The position numbers and the translations under genes are program-made. DNA of 64,000 nucleotides from Prauserella_A oleivorans (GTDB lineage Bacteria > Actinomycetota > Actinomycetes > Mycobacteriales > Pseudonocardiaceae): the NCBI RefSeq assembly GCF_042685745.1, contig NZ_JBHUNT010000001.1:5270001-5334000 (forward strand). The letters run 5' to 3'. Each line of letters starts with the position of its first letter. The first letter of the stretch is position 1. Under the pieces are notes generated by a model. That model made no database searches. It was not told the DNA's origin and worked only from the letters and a program-made list of their open reading frames with translations. Positions 36,346-44,398 of this stretch are shown piece by piece.

Positions 36346-37087
36346 CGCACTGCGCATGGCGCTGGGCACGCTGACGGCGTTGCCGGTGCCCGCGCCGGGC
36401 ACGATCGACAGGCGGGTCGCCGGTGCGGCGATGCTGCTCGCTCCCGTGGCCGCCGTGGTGCCCGCTGTGCTCGCGGGGGCGGTGGTGTGGGTCGGCGGGC
36501 TGGCCGGGGTGCCTGCGCTGGTCGCGGCGGCGCTCGCGGTCGGTGCGGTGGCGCTCGCGACGCGGGGCCTGCACCTCGACGGTCTCTCCGACACCGCCGA
36601 CGGGCTGGGCGCCTCCTACGACCGCGAGCGCGCGCTGGAGATCATGCGGCGCGGCGACGCGGGACCGACCGGGGTGGCGGCGCTGCTGCTGGTGGTGCTG
36701 GTCCAGATCGCTGCGCTGGCCGGTGCGGTGGCCCAGGGACACGGGGTCGTCGCGGCGGCGCTCGGAGTCGTGGCCGGGCGCGCGGTGCTGCCGCTGTGTT
36801 GCGTGCGTGGCGTGCCGCCGGCGCGGCCGGAGGGGCTCGGCGCGGCGGTCGCCGGTGCCGTGCCGGTGCCGGTCGCGGTGGTCGTCGGCGGCGCGGTGGC
36901 CGGGCTCGCGGCGCTGGCACCTGGGCTGCCGTGGTGGCAAGGGCCCGTCGCCGTCCTGGCCGGGTACGCGGCGGCGGGTGTGCTGCTGTGGCGGTGTGTG
37001 CGTCGGCTGGGCGGCGGCACGGGCGATGTGCTGGGGGCGTGCGTCGAGGTGGCCACCGCGGCCGCGCTGGTGGTCACGAGCACCTGA
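36338..37087 (+). CDS. cobS: Adenosylcobinamide-GDP ribazoletransferase (cobalamin synthase)
   Basis: A membrane protein of about 249 residues that joins adenosylcobinamide-GDP and alpha-ribazole to make the last intermediate of B12. Signatures are ALGTLTALPVPAPGTI at the start, the metal/substrate motif RGLHLDGLSDTADGLGA, ERALEIMRRGDAGPTGV, and several hydrophobic helices to RRLGGGTGDVLGACVE near the end. The start is unclear: TTG 36338 overlaps the cobT stop by 8 bases and gives MRDALRMALG; ATG 36356 (MALG) is the alternative. An upstream frame to 36254 is antigenic noise inside cobT. The gene converges on cobC with 82 bases between. Confidence 0.9.
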   Translation: MRDALRMALGTLTALPVPAPGTIDRRVAGAAMLLAPVAAVVPAVLAGAVVWVGGLAGVPALVAAALAVGAVALATRGLHLDGLSDTADGLGASYDRERALEIMRRGDAGPTGVAALLLVVLVQIAALAGAVAQGHGVVAAALGVVAGRAVLPLCCVRGVPPARPEGLGAAVAGAVPVPVAVVVGGAVAGLAALAPGLPWWQGPVAVLAGYAAAGVLLWRCVRRLGGGTGDVLGACVEVATAAALVVTST

Positions 37088-37169
37088 TCTCCTCTCGCGC
37101 AAAGGCGTTACCCGCCGATTAGCTGGCGGCCGGTGCGACGCAGTTCGCCCGGGACCTCGCGTAAGCCGG

Positions 37170-38195
37170 TCAGGAGGCGAGCACCTGGCCGAGCGCGGCG
37201 AGGAAGCCGTGCATGTCGGCCCGCACCGCGATGCGCAGCCAGTCCGGCCCCAGGCCTGGGAACGTGTCGCCCCGGCGCACGGCGTAGCCCGCCTCCCGCA
37301 GCGCCAGCCGCACCCGGTGACCCCCGGTAATCCGCACGAGCACGAACGGCGCCCTCGGCACCCCGGCCACCTCCACTCCGAGCGAGCGCAGCCCGGCGAC
37401 GAGCCGTCCTCGGTCGCGGTCGGCGGCGCGCGCCAGCGAATCCGCCTCCGCGACCGCCTCCGGACGGCTGCACGCCACCATCGCCACCGCCGCCGGGGTC
37501 GACACCGACCACGGCGGCTGCACCGCGCGCAGGCGCTCGACGACCTCCGGCTCGGCGAGCACGTACCCCGCCCGCAAACCCGCGATGCCCCACGTCTTGG
37601 TGAGGCTGCGAATCACGAGGACCCCGGGAATCCGGTGTGCCGCAAGACTTTCCGGCTCGCCCGGCACGGCGTCGAGGAACGCCTCGTCCACCACGACCAG
37701 CCTGCCCGGGCGGCACAGCCCGCGCAGCGTCTGCGCGGGATGCAGCACGGAGGTGGGATTCGTCGGATTGCCGACGACCACGAGATCAGCCTCCTCCGGC
37801 ACCCGATCCGGATCGAGCACGAACCCGTCGGCCGCGGACAACAGCACGCGCGTCACCGGCCGGCCCGCGGCACGCAACGCCGCCTCGGGCTCGGTGAACT
37901 GCGGATGCACCACCACGGCACACCGCGGCCGCCAGGCCGACGCCAGCAGCGTGAACGCCTCCGCCGCACCGGCGGTGGGCAGCACGTCGGCCGGGTCGCG
38001 GCCGTGCCGCGCGGCGAGCGCTTCCGTGGCGCCCCGGACGTCGGGGTAGGCGGCGAGGCCGGCCACGCAGTCGCGCAGTTCCCGCAGCAACCATTCCGGC
38101 GGCTCGGCCAGCCGGACGTTCACCGCGAGGTCCACCAGACCCGCGCCGACCTCCCGGTCCCCGTGATGCAGCAGGTCAACCATGCCGTCGTCCAC
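37170..38195 (-). CDS. cobC: Threonine-phosphate decarboxylase-like aminotransferase (CobC)
   Basis: A 341-residue fold-type I PLP enzyme that, by family and context, makes (R)-1-amino-2-propanol phosphate, the linker used by CobD. The PLP lysine is in VIRSLTKTWGIAGLRAGYVLAEP. Other signatures are LAVNVRLAEPPEWLLREL, VLPTAGAAEAFTLLA, VVGNPTNPTSVL and VDEAFLDAVPGEPESLA. It could instead be a histidinol-phosphate aminotransferase paralogue, but the position after cobB argues for CobC. The ATG at 38195 overlaps the cobB end by 20 bases; ATG 38183 is an alternative. Confidence 0.9.
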   Translation of the reverse strand: MDDGMVDLLHHGDREVGAGLVDLAVNVRLAEPPEWLLRELRDCVAGLAAYPDVRGATEALAARHGRDPADVLPTAGAAEAFTLLASAWRPRCAVVVHPQFTEPEAALRAAGRPVTRVLLSAADGFVLDPDRVPEEADLVVVGNPTNPTSVLHPAQTLRGLCRPGRLVVVDEAFLDAVPGEPESLAAHRIPGVLVIRSLTKTWGIAGLRAGYVLAEPEVVERLRAVQPPWSVSTPAAVAMVACSRPEAVAEADSLARAADRDRGRLVAGLRSLGVEVAGVPRAPFVLVRITGGHRVRLALREAGYAVRRGDTFPGLGPDWLRIAVRADMHGFLAALGQVLAS

Positions 38196-39519
38196 TGTGG
38201 ACAGCCTGCGCGAAGCGGCGGGCCAGCCCGGGGTGACCGGCCCAGTGCAGGTGGAGGTAGGAGGCGTGCAGGGTCGGCGTGGCGAATCCCTCCGGCTCGC
38301 CGGACCACCGCCACGCGGGCGAGGGCCCCGACCGCGGCGTGACGACGGTGCGGTGGAACTCGTGGCCGCGCACCTGCTCGCCCGCCGCGGCGAGGACGTT
38401 GTCGTGCACGGCCGTCGCCGTGCGGTATCCGAGCGCGCCGCCGCGGGTCATGCGTGCGGTCGCGTCGAGCGCGCCGACCATCGGCAGTCCGTCCAGCTCC
38501 CGGCACAGGTACAACAGCCCGGCGCACTCGGCGACCACGGGCATCCCGGCCGCCAGGGCACCTGCCAGCTCGCGCCGCAACGACTCGTTCGCCGACAGCT
38601 CCTCCAGGTGCGCCTCGGGGAAGCCGCCACCGAAGTACAGCCCTGCGCATCCGGGCGGCAGCGTCTCCTCACGCAGCGGGTCCAGGTCCACGAGGTCGAC
38701 ACCCTGCGCGGCGAGCAACTCCGCCGTCTCCGTGTACCGGAACGTGAACGCCTGCCCTGCCGCGGCCGCCACCACCGCCCGTGGCCCCTCTCGCTCGGGC
38801 CCCGCCGACCACGGCGTGCCGCCCAGCCGCGGCGCACCCCGCGCCACCCGCACCACGGCGTCGAGATCGACCCCGCCCGCGACCCACTCGGCGAGCTTCG
38901 GCAGCAGTCGCCGTGATTCGGGCTCCCGCTCCCCCGCGGGCACCAGGCCGAGGTGCCTGCTGGGCGCGTGGATGTCGTCGCTGCGCCGCAGGGCACCGAG
39001 CACGGGGATGCCGGTCGGCGCGAGCGCGGCGCGGATCTCGTCCTCGTGCCGCTGCGAGCCGAGCTTGTTCAGGATCACGCCCGCCAGCTCGATGCGCGGG
39101 TCGTAGTGGGCGAAGCCGAGCACGGTCGCGGCGACGCTGCGGCTCGCGGCGCTCGCGTCCACGACGAGGACGACGGGTGCGTCCATCAGCCGCGCGACGT
39201 GCGCGGTGGACGCATAGCCCTCCGTGCCGAGCGCGCCGTCGAACAGCCCCATGACGCCCTCGATCACCGCCACCTCGGCGGCGCGGGAACCGTGCAGCAG
39301 CAACGGAACGACGCGGTCCTCGCCCTGCAGGAACGGGTCCAGGTTGCGGGCGGGCGTTCCCGTGGCCAGCGCATGGTAGCTCGGGTCGATGAAGTCGGGA
39401 CCGACCTTGTGTCCCGAGACGGCCGTGCCCCGGCGGCGCAGGGCGGCCATGAGTCCGGTCGCGACGGTCGTCTTGCCGTGTCCCGACCCCGGCGCCGCGA
39501 TGACGACCCTGGCTACCAT
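38176..39519 (-). CDS. cobB: Cobyrinate a,c-diamide synthase
   Basis: A 447-residue ATP-dependent amidotransferase that amidates the a and c side chains; in the aerobic route the substrate is hydrogenobyrinate. The N-terminal DTBS-like domain starts with the P-loop APGSGHGKTTVATGLMAAL and has KVGPDFIDPSYHA and EGVMGLFDG. The C-terminal class-I glutaminase domain has GLYFGGGFPEAHLEEL, the nucleophile Cys in VVAECAGLLYLCREL, and the His near HASYLHLHWAGHP. ATG at 39519 overlaps the cobO stop by 7 bases. The long frame further upstream belongs to antisense of cobO. Confidence 0.95.
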   Translation of the reverse strand: MVARVVIAAPGSGHGKTTVATGLMAALRRRGTAVSGHKVGPDFIDPSYHALATGTPARNLDPFLQGEDRVVPLLLHGSRAAEVAVIEGVMGLFDGALGTEGYASTAHVARLMDAPVVLVVDASAASRSVAATVLGFAHYDPRIELAGVILNKLGSQRHEDEIRAALAPTGIPVLGALRRSDDIHAPSRHLGLVPAGEREPESRRLLPKLAEWVAGGVDLDAVVRVARGAPRLGGTPWSAGPEREGPRAVVAAAAGQAFTFRYTETAELLAAQGVDLVDLDPLREETLPPGCAGLYFGGGFPEAHLEELSANESLRRELAGALAAGMPVVAECAGLLYLCRELDGLPMVGALDATARMTRGGALGYRTATAVHDNVLAAAGEQVRGHEFHRTVVTPRSGPSPAWRWSGEPEGFATPTLHASYLHLHWAGHPGLARRFAQAVHSGRRHG

Positions 39520-40127
39520 TCGATGCCCCGCTGACCCTTCTGGCCCGCGTCCATCGGATGCTTGACCTTGGTCATCTCGGTCACCAGGTCGGCGGCGTCG
39601 AGCAGGGCCTGGGGTGCGTTGCGGCCGGTGATCACGACGTGCTGGCGGCCGGGCCGCTCGCGTAACGTGGTGACCACGTCGTCGACGTCGACCCAGCCCC
39701 AGTGCAGTGGATAGGTGAACTCGTCCAGCACGTAGAAGTCGTGCCGCTCGCCGGCGAGCCTGCGCTTGATCTCCGCCCAGCCCTCGCGGGCGCTCTCGGC
39801 GTGGTCGGCGTCGCTGACCCGCTTGCGGGCCCAGCTCCAGCCCTCGCCCATCTTGTGCCACTCGACCGGGCCGCCCTGGCCGGTCTGCTCGTGCAGGCCG
39901 CCGAGCGCGCGGAACGCCGCCTCCTCCCCGACTCGCCACTTGGCCGACTTGACGAACTGGAACACGCCGATGGCCCAGCCCTGATTCCACGCGCGCAGCG
40001 CCATGCCGAACGCGGCGGTGGACTTGCCCTTCATCGGCCCGGTGTGGACGGCCAGGATCGGGCGGTTGCGCCGCTGGCGCGTGGTGAGCCCGTCGTCGGG
40101 CACGACCCCCGGTTTGCCCTGCGGCAT
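39513..40127 (-). CDS. cobO: Cob(I)yrinic acid a,c-diamide adenosyltransferase
   Basis: A 204-residue CobA/CobO/BtuR-type adenosyltransferase that adds the 5'-deoxyadenosyl ligand to Co(I). The P-loop is HTGPMKGKSTAAFGMALRA near residues 28-46. Signatures VFQFVKSAKWRVGEE, DFYVLDEFTYPLHWGWVD and HVVITGRNAPQALLDAADLVTEM, then VKHPMDAGQKGQRGIEW, are complete. ATG at 40127 follows the chelatase stop by 31 bases. It is in the riboswitch-controlled minus-strand unit. Confidence 0.96.
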   Translation of the reverse strand: MPQGKPGVVPDDGLTTRQRRNRPILAVHTGPMKGKSTAAFGMALRAWNQGWAIGVFQFVKSAKWRVGEEAAFRALGGLHEQTGQGGPVEWHKMGEGWSWARKRVSDADHAESAREGWAEIKRRLAGERHDFYVLDEFTYPLHWGWVDVDDVVTTLRERPGRQHVVITGRNAPQALLDAADLVTEMTKVKHPMDAGQKGQRGIEW

Positions 40128-40158
40128 CAGACAGCCCTCCGGTCTCCTGCGGACGTCA

Positions 40159-42204
40159 TCAGGCGGCCCTCCGTTTCACCTCGCGGGTCAGCGCGTCGGC
40201 CGCCACCTCACCGAGCGGGACGTGCTCACCACCGAGCCTGGCCGCGAGCCGTGCGGCGAGCCCGAGCCGCATGCGCCCGCTCTCGCAGTCCATCACGACG
40301 CTCGACACGCCGGTGCGCGCGAGCAGGTCGGCCGCGGCGTGGGAGCGCGCGACGGCGTCCGTGCCGCTGGTCGCGCGGCCGTCGGTCACCACCACGAGCA
40401 GCGGCCTGCGCCTCGGGTCGCGCAAGGCCTCGACGCGCAACACGTCGGCCGCCCTCAGCAGTCCCTCGGCCAAGGGGGTTCGCCCGCCGGTCGGCATCGC
40501 CTCGAGCCGGGCCGCCGCCACGTCCACGCTCGCCGTCGGCGGCAGCGCGACCTCCGCGCCCGACGCCCGGAACGTCACCAGGCCGACCTTGTCGCGCCGC
40601 TGGTAGGCGTCCAGCAGCAGCGACAGCACCGCGGTCTTGACCTCGCGCATCCGTGCCTTCGCCCCCATCGAGCCGGAAGAGTCCACACAGAACAGCACGA
40701 GGTTGCCCTCCCGGCCCTCCCGGCGGGCGTACCGCAGATCGTGCGGCCGGAGCACCAGAGCTGGGCCACCACGGCCGCGTGCTCGCTGATGCGGTGCGGC
40801 GGCCCGGACGGTCGCGACCAGGTGCGGCACACCGCCGCGTTCCCCGGCCGGGCGTACCCCGACCGTCCGGCCCCGGTCGCCGACCGCCCGCGAGCGCCGA
40901 CCGTGCGCACCCGACCCGGTGCCGGAGACGCTGAACAGCCGCGCCCGGTACGGCGTCCCCGCACCGACCTGCCGCTCCCCCGTGTGTCCGCCGTTCCCGT
41001 CGCCGTGTCTGCCGTCTGTGTCGCCGTGTCTGCCATCTGTGTCGCCGTGTGCGCCGTTCCCGGGCTCCGGTGCGCCGCCCCCACCATCCGGACCGCCACC
41101 ATCGGGCCCGTCACCGCCGGGTCCCGGACCACCACCGCCATCCGGACCGTCGCCGTCACCGTCCGGCCCGTCGTCAGGAGGTCCCGGTGTGGGCGGCTGG
41201 GCATCACGCAAGGCCTGCTCCAGCTCCTCGGAGTCGATCCCCGGCGCGTCGAACGGGTTACGCCTGCGCCGATGCGGCAGCGCCAGCCGGGCCGCCACGC
41301 GGATGTCCTCTGTGGACACGGTGTCGCGGCCGCACCAGGCGGCGTGTGCGGTGGCCGTGCGGGCGGTGACGATGTCGGCGCGCATGCCGTCGACGTCGAA
41401 CGCCGCGCACACCTCGGCGATCTGCAGCAGCGACTCGTCGGTGAGCGTCACGGACGGCAGGAGGCGCTGCGCGGCGGCGATCTCGGCGGCCAGCGCCGCG
41501 TCGGAATCGGCGTAGCCGGCGGCGAAGGCGTCCGGGTCGGACTCGTAGGCCAGCCGCCGCCGTACCACCTCCGCGCGCTCGGCCGCGTCCCGGCTGGAGG
41601 CGACCTCGACGGTGAGCCCGAAGCGGTCCAGCAACTGCGGCCGCAGCTCACCTTCCTCCGGGTTCATGGTTCCGATGAGGACGAATCGGGCCGCGTGCGA
41701 CACCGAGACACCCTCGCGCTCCACGGTCACCCTGCCCATCGCCGCGGCGTCGAGCAGCGTGTCGACGAGGTGGTCGTGCAGCAGGTTGACCTCGTCGACG
41801 TACAGCAGGCCACGATGCGCGCCCGCCAGCAGGCCCGGCTGGAAGTCGGTGACGCCGTCGCGCAGGGCACGTTCCAGGTCGAGCGAGCCGACCACGCGCT
41901 CCTCCGCGGCACCCACGGGCAGTTCGACGAGCCGGGCCGGCCGCCGGTGCGCGGCCGGGTCCGTGGCGTGCGGGCCGTCGGGGCAGCCGGGATCGGGCCG
42001 GGCGGGGTCGCACGAGAAGCGGCAGCCGTCCACCACGTCGACGTCGGGCAGCAGGCCCGCCAGCGCGCGCACCATGGTCGATTTCGCGGTGCCCTTCTCG
42101 CCGCGCACCAGCACTCCGCCGATGGCGGGCGAGATGGCGCACAGCACGAGAGCCAACCGCAGCTCGCCCATTCCGACGACTGCCGTGAACGGGTACGGCC
42201 GCAT
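40159..42204 (-). CDS. Magnesium chelatase-type ATPase/VWA fusion, probable cobalt chelatase partner of CobN
   Basis: A 681-residue fusion of a ChlI/BchI-like AAA+ ATPase and a ChlD/BchD-like von Willebrand domain. Walker A is VRGEKGTAKSTMVRALAG, Walker B is RGLLYVDEVNLLHDH, and the sensor region is FVLIGTMNPEEGELRPQLLDRFG. The C-terminal VWA domain has the MIDAS start FCVDSSGSMGAKARM and VVTDGRATSGTD. It replaces the CobS/CobT ATPase used by CobN in proteobacteria (no such genes are seen here). The middle linker is Pro/Gly/Asp-rich and includes a cluster of 21-bp repeats (40984-41067) read as Gly/Asp/His heptads. ATG at 42204 is set by AAGGGAG seven bases upstream. A cobalamin riboswitch precedes it. 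Confidence 0.92.
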   Translation of the reverse strand: MRPYPFTAVVGMGELRLALVLCAISPAIGGVLVRGEKGTAKSTMVRALAGLLPDVDVVDGCRFSCDPARPDPGCPDGPHATDPAAHRRPARLVELPVGAAEERVVGSLDLERALRDGVTDFQPGLLAGAHRGLLYVDEVNLLHDHLVDTLLDAAAMGRVTVEREGVSVSHAARFVLIGTMNPEEGELRPQLLDRFGLTVEVASSRDAAERAEVVRRRLAYESDPDAFAAGYADSDAALAAEIAAAQRLLPSVTLTDESLLQIAEVCAAFDVDGMRADIVTARTATAHAAWCGRDTVSTEDIRVAARLALPHRRRRNPFDAPGIDSEELEQALRDAQPPTPGPPDDGPDGDGDGPDGGGGPGPGGDGPDGGGPDGGGGAPEPGNGAHGDTDGRHGDTDGRHGDGNGGHTGERQVGAGTPYRARLFSVSGTGSGAHGRRSRAVGDRGRTVGVRPAGERGGVPHLVATVRAAAPHQRARGRGGPALVLRPHDLRYARREGREGNLVLFCVDSSGSMGAKARMREVKTAVLSLLLDAYQRRDKVGLVTFRASGAEVALPPTASVDVAAARLEAMPTGGRTPLAEGLLRAADVLRVEALRDPRRRPLLVVVTDGRATSGTDAVARSHAAADLLARTGVSSVVMDCESGRMRLGLAARLAARLGGEHVPLGEVAADALTREVKRRAA
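40984..41067 (+). repeat. 21-bp tandem repeat cluster C inside the chelatase gene (4 units)
   Basis: Units at 40984-41004, 41005-41025, 41026-41046 and 41047-41067; the middle two differ by one base (GCCGTCTGTGTCGCC against GCCATCTGTGTCGCC). On the minus strand, in the reading frame of the chelatase, they give GNGAHGD, TDGRHGD, TDGRHGD and GNGGH-type heptads. The 21-bp length keeps the frame. They lie in the disordered linker, where insertion would be tolerated. Confidence 0.85.
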
Positions 42205-42271
42205 CCGCACACTCCCTTGCTCGACGGTGGGTGTCCTCGCCCACGCTGCGCCAGCACGACAAGGCGACCAC

Positions 42272-42390
42272 CGAAGCTCTGACTCCTGGCCCGACAGACC
42301 AGTCACAGTGGCGGGACCGTCCCGGATTCGCACCGGGTTCCACGACGATCGCGGTGCGATCATCGCACACGTTCCACCGGCCTCAGGTGT
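42272..42390 (-). ncRNA. Cobalamin riboswitch upstream of the chelatase-cobO-cobB-cobC unit
   Basis: Read on the minus strand: GGAACCCGGTGCGAATCCGG, then GACGGTCCCGCCACTGTGAC (the B12 box) and, after a variable arm, GGGCCAGGAGTCAGAGC. These are the conserved parts of the cobalamin aptamer in order. The chelatase ATG is at 42204, about 70 bases after the aptamer. The 5' end nearly touches the divergent cobL start (42420), so the promoter for this transcript must lie in the first codons of cobL. Repression by B12 of the chelatase and late corrin genes is expected. Confidence 0.88.
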
Positions 42391-42419
42391 TCGCCACGAC
42401 ACAGCTACCGTGCGTGGAC

Positions 42420-43646
42420 GTGACGATCGTGGTGGTGGGCATCGGCGCCGACGGGTGGGCTGGGCTGCCGGAATCCGCTCGCGCCGAGGTGCGGGCGTGC
42501 GACGTGCTGTTCGGCGGACGCAGACAGCTTGACCTGGTGCCGGACGGCCCGTACGAGAAACACGCGTGGCCGAGCCCGTTGCTGCCCGCGCTCGACGGCC
42601 TGCTGGCCGAGCACGCCGGGCGCCGCGTCGGTGTCCTCGCCAGCGGCGATCCGCTGCTGTCCGGGATCGGCGGCACGCTGGTGCGAAGGCTGGGCGCCGA
42701 GCGGGTGCGGGTGCTGCCCGCCGTGTCGTCGGTGGCGCTGGCACGCGCCCGGCTGGGCTGGACCGCCGAGGAGACCGAGGTGGTGAGCGCCGTCGGCCGC
42801 GACGTGCACCGCGTGCTGCGGGCCGTCGCGCCGGGGCGGCGGCTGCTCGTGCTCAGCGCGGGTGCCGACACGCCCGCTCGCGTCGCCGCGCTGCTGACCG
42901 ACCGCGGCTACGGTGCGAGCAGGCTCGCCGTGCTCGAGGAGCTCGGCGGGCCGGACGAACAGCGCCGCGACGGCACAGCCCGCGACTGGCCGCACGCGCC
43001 CGGCGCGCCGCTGAACGTGCTCGCCGTCGAGTGCGCGGGCGGGCCCGCGTTCTCCCTGCTCGCCGGGCTACCCGACGACGCCTTCGAGCACGACGGCCAG
43101 CTCACCAAACGCGATGTGCGCGCCACCGCCCTCGCCCGGCTCGCGCCGCTGCCCGGCGAGCTGCTGTGGGACGTCGGCGCCGGGGCGGGCAGCATCGCCG
43201 TCGAGTGGTGCCGCGCGCACCCGGCCAATCGCGCGGTGGCCGTCGAGTCGCGGCCCGACCGCGCCGAGCGCATCGGCCGCAACGCCGCCCTGCTGGGGGT
43301 GCCGGACATCCGCGTGGTCACCGGCGCGGCACCGGAGGCGCTCACCGGGCTGCCCGAGCCGGACGCGGTGTTCGTCGGCGGCGGCGTCAGCGCGCCCGGG
43401 GTCCTCTCCGCGTGCTGGCAGGCGCTACGTCCGGGCGGCCGGCTCGTCGCCCACGCCGTGACGCTCGAGGCCGAGCAGGCACTCACGCGCGGCCACGCCG
43501 AGCACGGCGGCGAGCTGACCCGCATCTCGGTCGAGCACGCCGCACCGCTCGGCGGCCTCACCGGCTGGACCCCCGCCCGCACCGTGACGCAGTGGACCGT
43601 CACGAAACCGCCGACCGTCGACCACAGTGGAGTGACCAAGCAGTGA
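42420..43646 (+). CDS. cobL: Precorrin-6Y C5,15-methyltransferase (decarboxylating)
   Basis: A 408-residue fusion of CbiE-like and CbiT-like methyltransferases. It methylates precorrin-6B at C5 and C15 and removes the acetate carboxyl at C12, forming precorrin-8X. The N-terminal part has IVVVGIGADGWAGLPESA, GVLASGDPLLSGIGGTL and VLPAVSSVALARARLGW. The C-terminal part has the SAM motif LLWDVGAGAGSIAVEWCRA, then VFVGGGVSAPGVLSACW. GTG 42420 (or GTG 42414) is the start; the frame further upstream overlaps the riboswitch. The stop overlaps cobM's GTG start (GTGA, 43643-43646). Confidence 0.95.
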   Translation: MTIVVVGIGADGWAGLPESARAEVRACDVLFGGRRQLDLVPDGPYEKHAWPSPLLPALDGLLAEHAGRRVGVLASGDPLLSGIGGTLVRRLGAERVRVLPAVSSVALARARLGWTAEETEVVSAVGRDVHRVLRAVAPGRRLLVLSAGADTPARVAALLTDRGYGASRLAVLEELGGPDEQRRDGTARDWPHAPGAPLNVLAVECAGGPAFSLLAGLPDDAFEHDGQLTKRDVRATALARLAPLPGELLWDVGAGAGSIAVEWCRAHPANRAVAVESRPDRAERIGRNAALLGVPDIRVVTGAAPEALTGLPEPDAVFVGGGVSAPGVLSACWQALRPGGRLVAHAVTLEAEQALTRGHAEHGGELTRISVEHAAPLGGLTGWTPARTVTQWTVTKPPTVDHSGVTKQ

Positions 43647-44398
43647 CCGTGCATTTCATCGGCGCCGGCCCGGGCGCCGCCGACCTCATCACCGTGCGCG
43701 GGCAGCAGCTGCTCGCCCGCTGCGCCGTGTGCCTCTACCCGGGGAGCCTCACGCCCGCCGATCTGCTCGCGCACTGCCCACCGGACGCGCGCCTCGTCGA
43801 CACGGCCGACCTCACGCTGGACGAGATCGTCGCCGAGCTGGTGGGCGCGCACGAGGCCGGCGCCGACGTGGCGCGGCTCTGCTCCGGTGACCCGGCCGTC
43901 TACAGCGCCGTCGCCGAGCAGATGCGCAGACTCGACGCGGCCGGGGTGCCCTACGACGTCACTCCCGGCGTGCCCGCGTTCGCCGCCGCCGCCGCGACGC
44001 TCAAGCGCGAACTGACCGTCCCGACCGTCGGCCAGAGCGTGATCCTCACGCGCACCCAGGCCCGCTCGACCGCCATGCCCGAGGGCGAGGACCTCGCCAC
44101 CCTCGGCAAGTCCGGCGCCACGCTGGCCCTGCACCTCGCGGTGAACCGGATCGAGCAGGTGGTGGCCGAGCTCCTGCCGCACTACGGCGCCGACTGCCCC
44201 GCCGCGGTGGTGGCCCAGGCCAGCCAGCCCGGCGAGACCGTGCTGCGCGGCACGCTCGGCGACATCGCCGCCCAGGTCCGCGAGGCGGGCATCACGCGGG
44301 CGGCGATGATCCTCGTCGGCCGGGTGCTCGCCGCCGAGAACTTCCCGGACAGCTTCCTGTACTCGGCGAGCCGGGAACGCAGCGCACGCGGCAGCTAA
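43643..44398 (+). CDS. cobM: Precorrin-4 C11-methyltransferase
   Basis: A 251-residue SAM-dependent tetrapyrrole methylase. Signatures are VHFIGAGPGAADLITVRG, VCLYPGSLTPADLLAHCP, VARLCSGDPAVYSAVAEQM, VTPGVPAFAAAAATLKRELTV (split in family alignments at the SAM pocket), and SGATLALHLAVNRIEQVV. The GTG start at 43643 overlaps cobL's stop, so the two are translationally coupled. It ends in a 4-base convergent overlap with cbiD. It acts after precorrin-4 formation by CobJ. Confidence 0.95.
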   Translation: MTVHFIGAGPGAADLITVRGQQLLARCAVCLYPGSLTPADLLAHCPPDARLVDTADLTLDEIVAELVGAHEAGADVARLCSGDPAVYSAVAEQMRRLDAAGVPYDVTPGVPAFAAAAATLKRELTVPTVGQSVILTRTQARSTAMPEGEDLATLGKSGATLALHLAVNRIEQVVAELLPHYGADCPAAVVAQASQPGETVLRGTLGDIAAQVREAGITRAAMILVGRVLAAENFPDSFLYSASRERSARGS

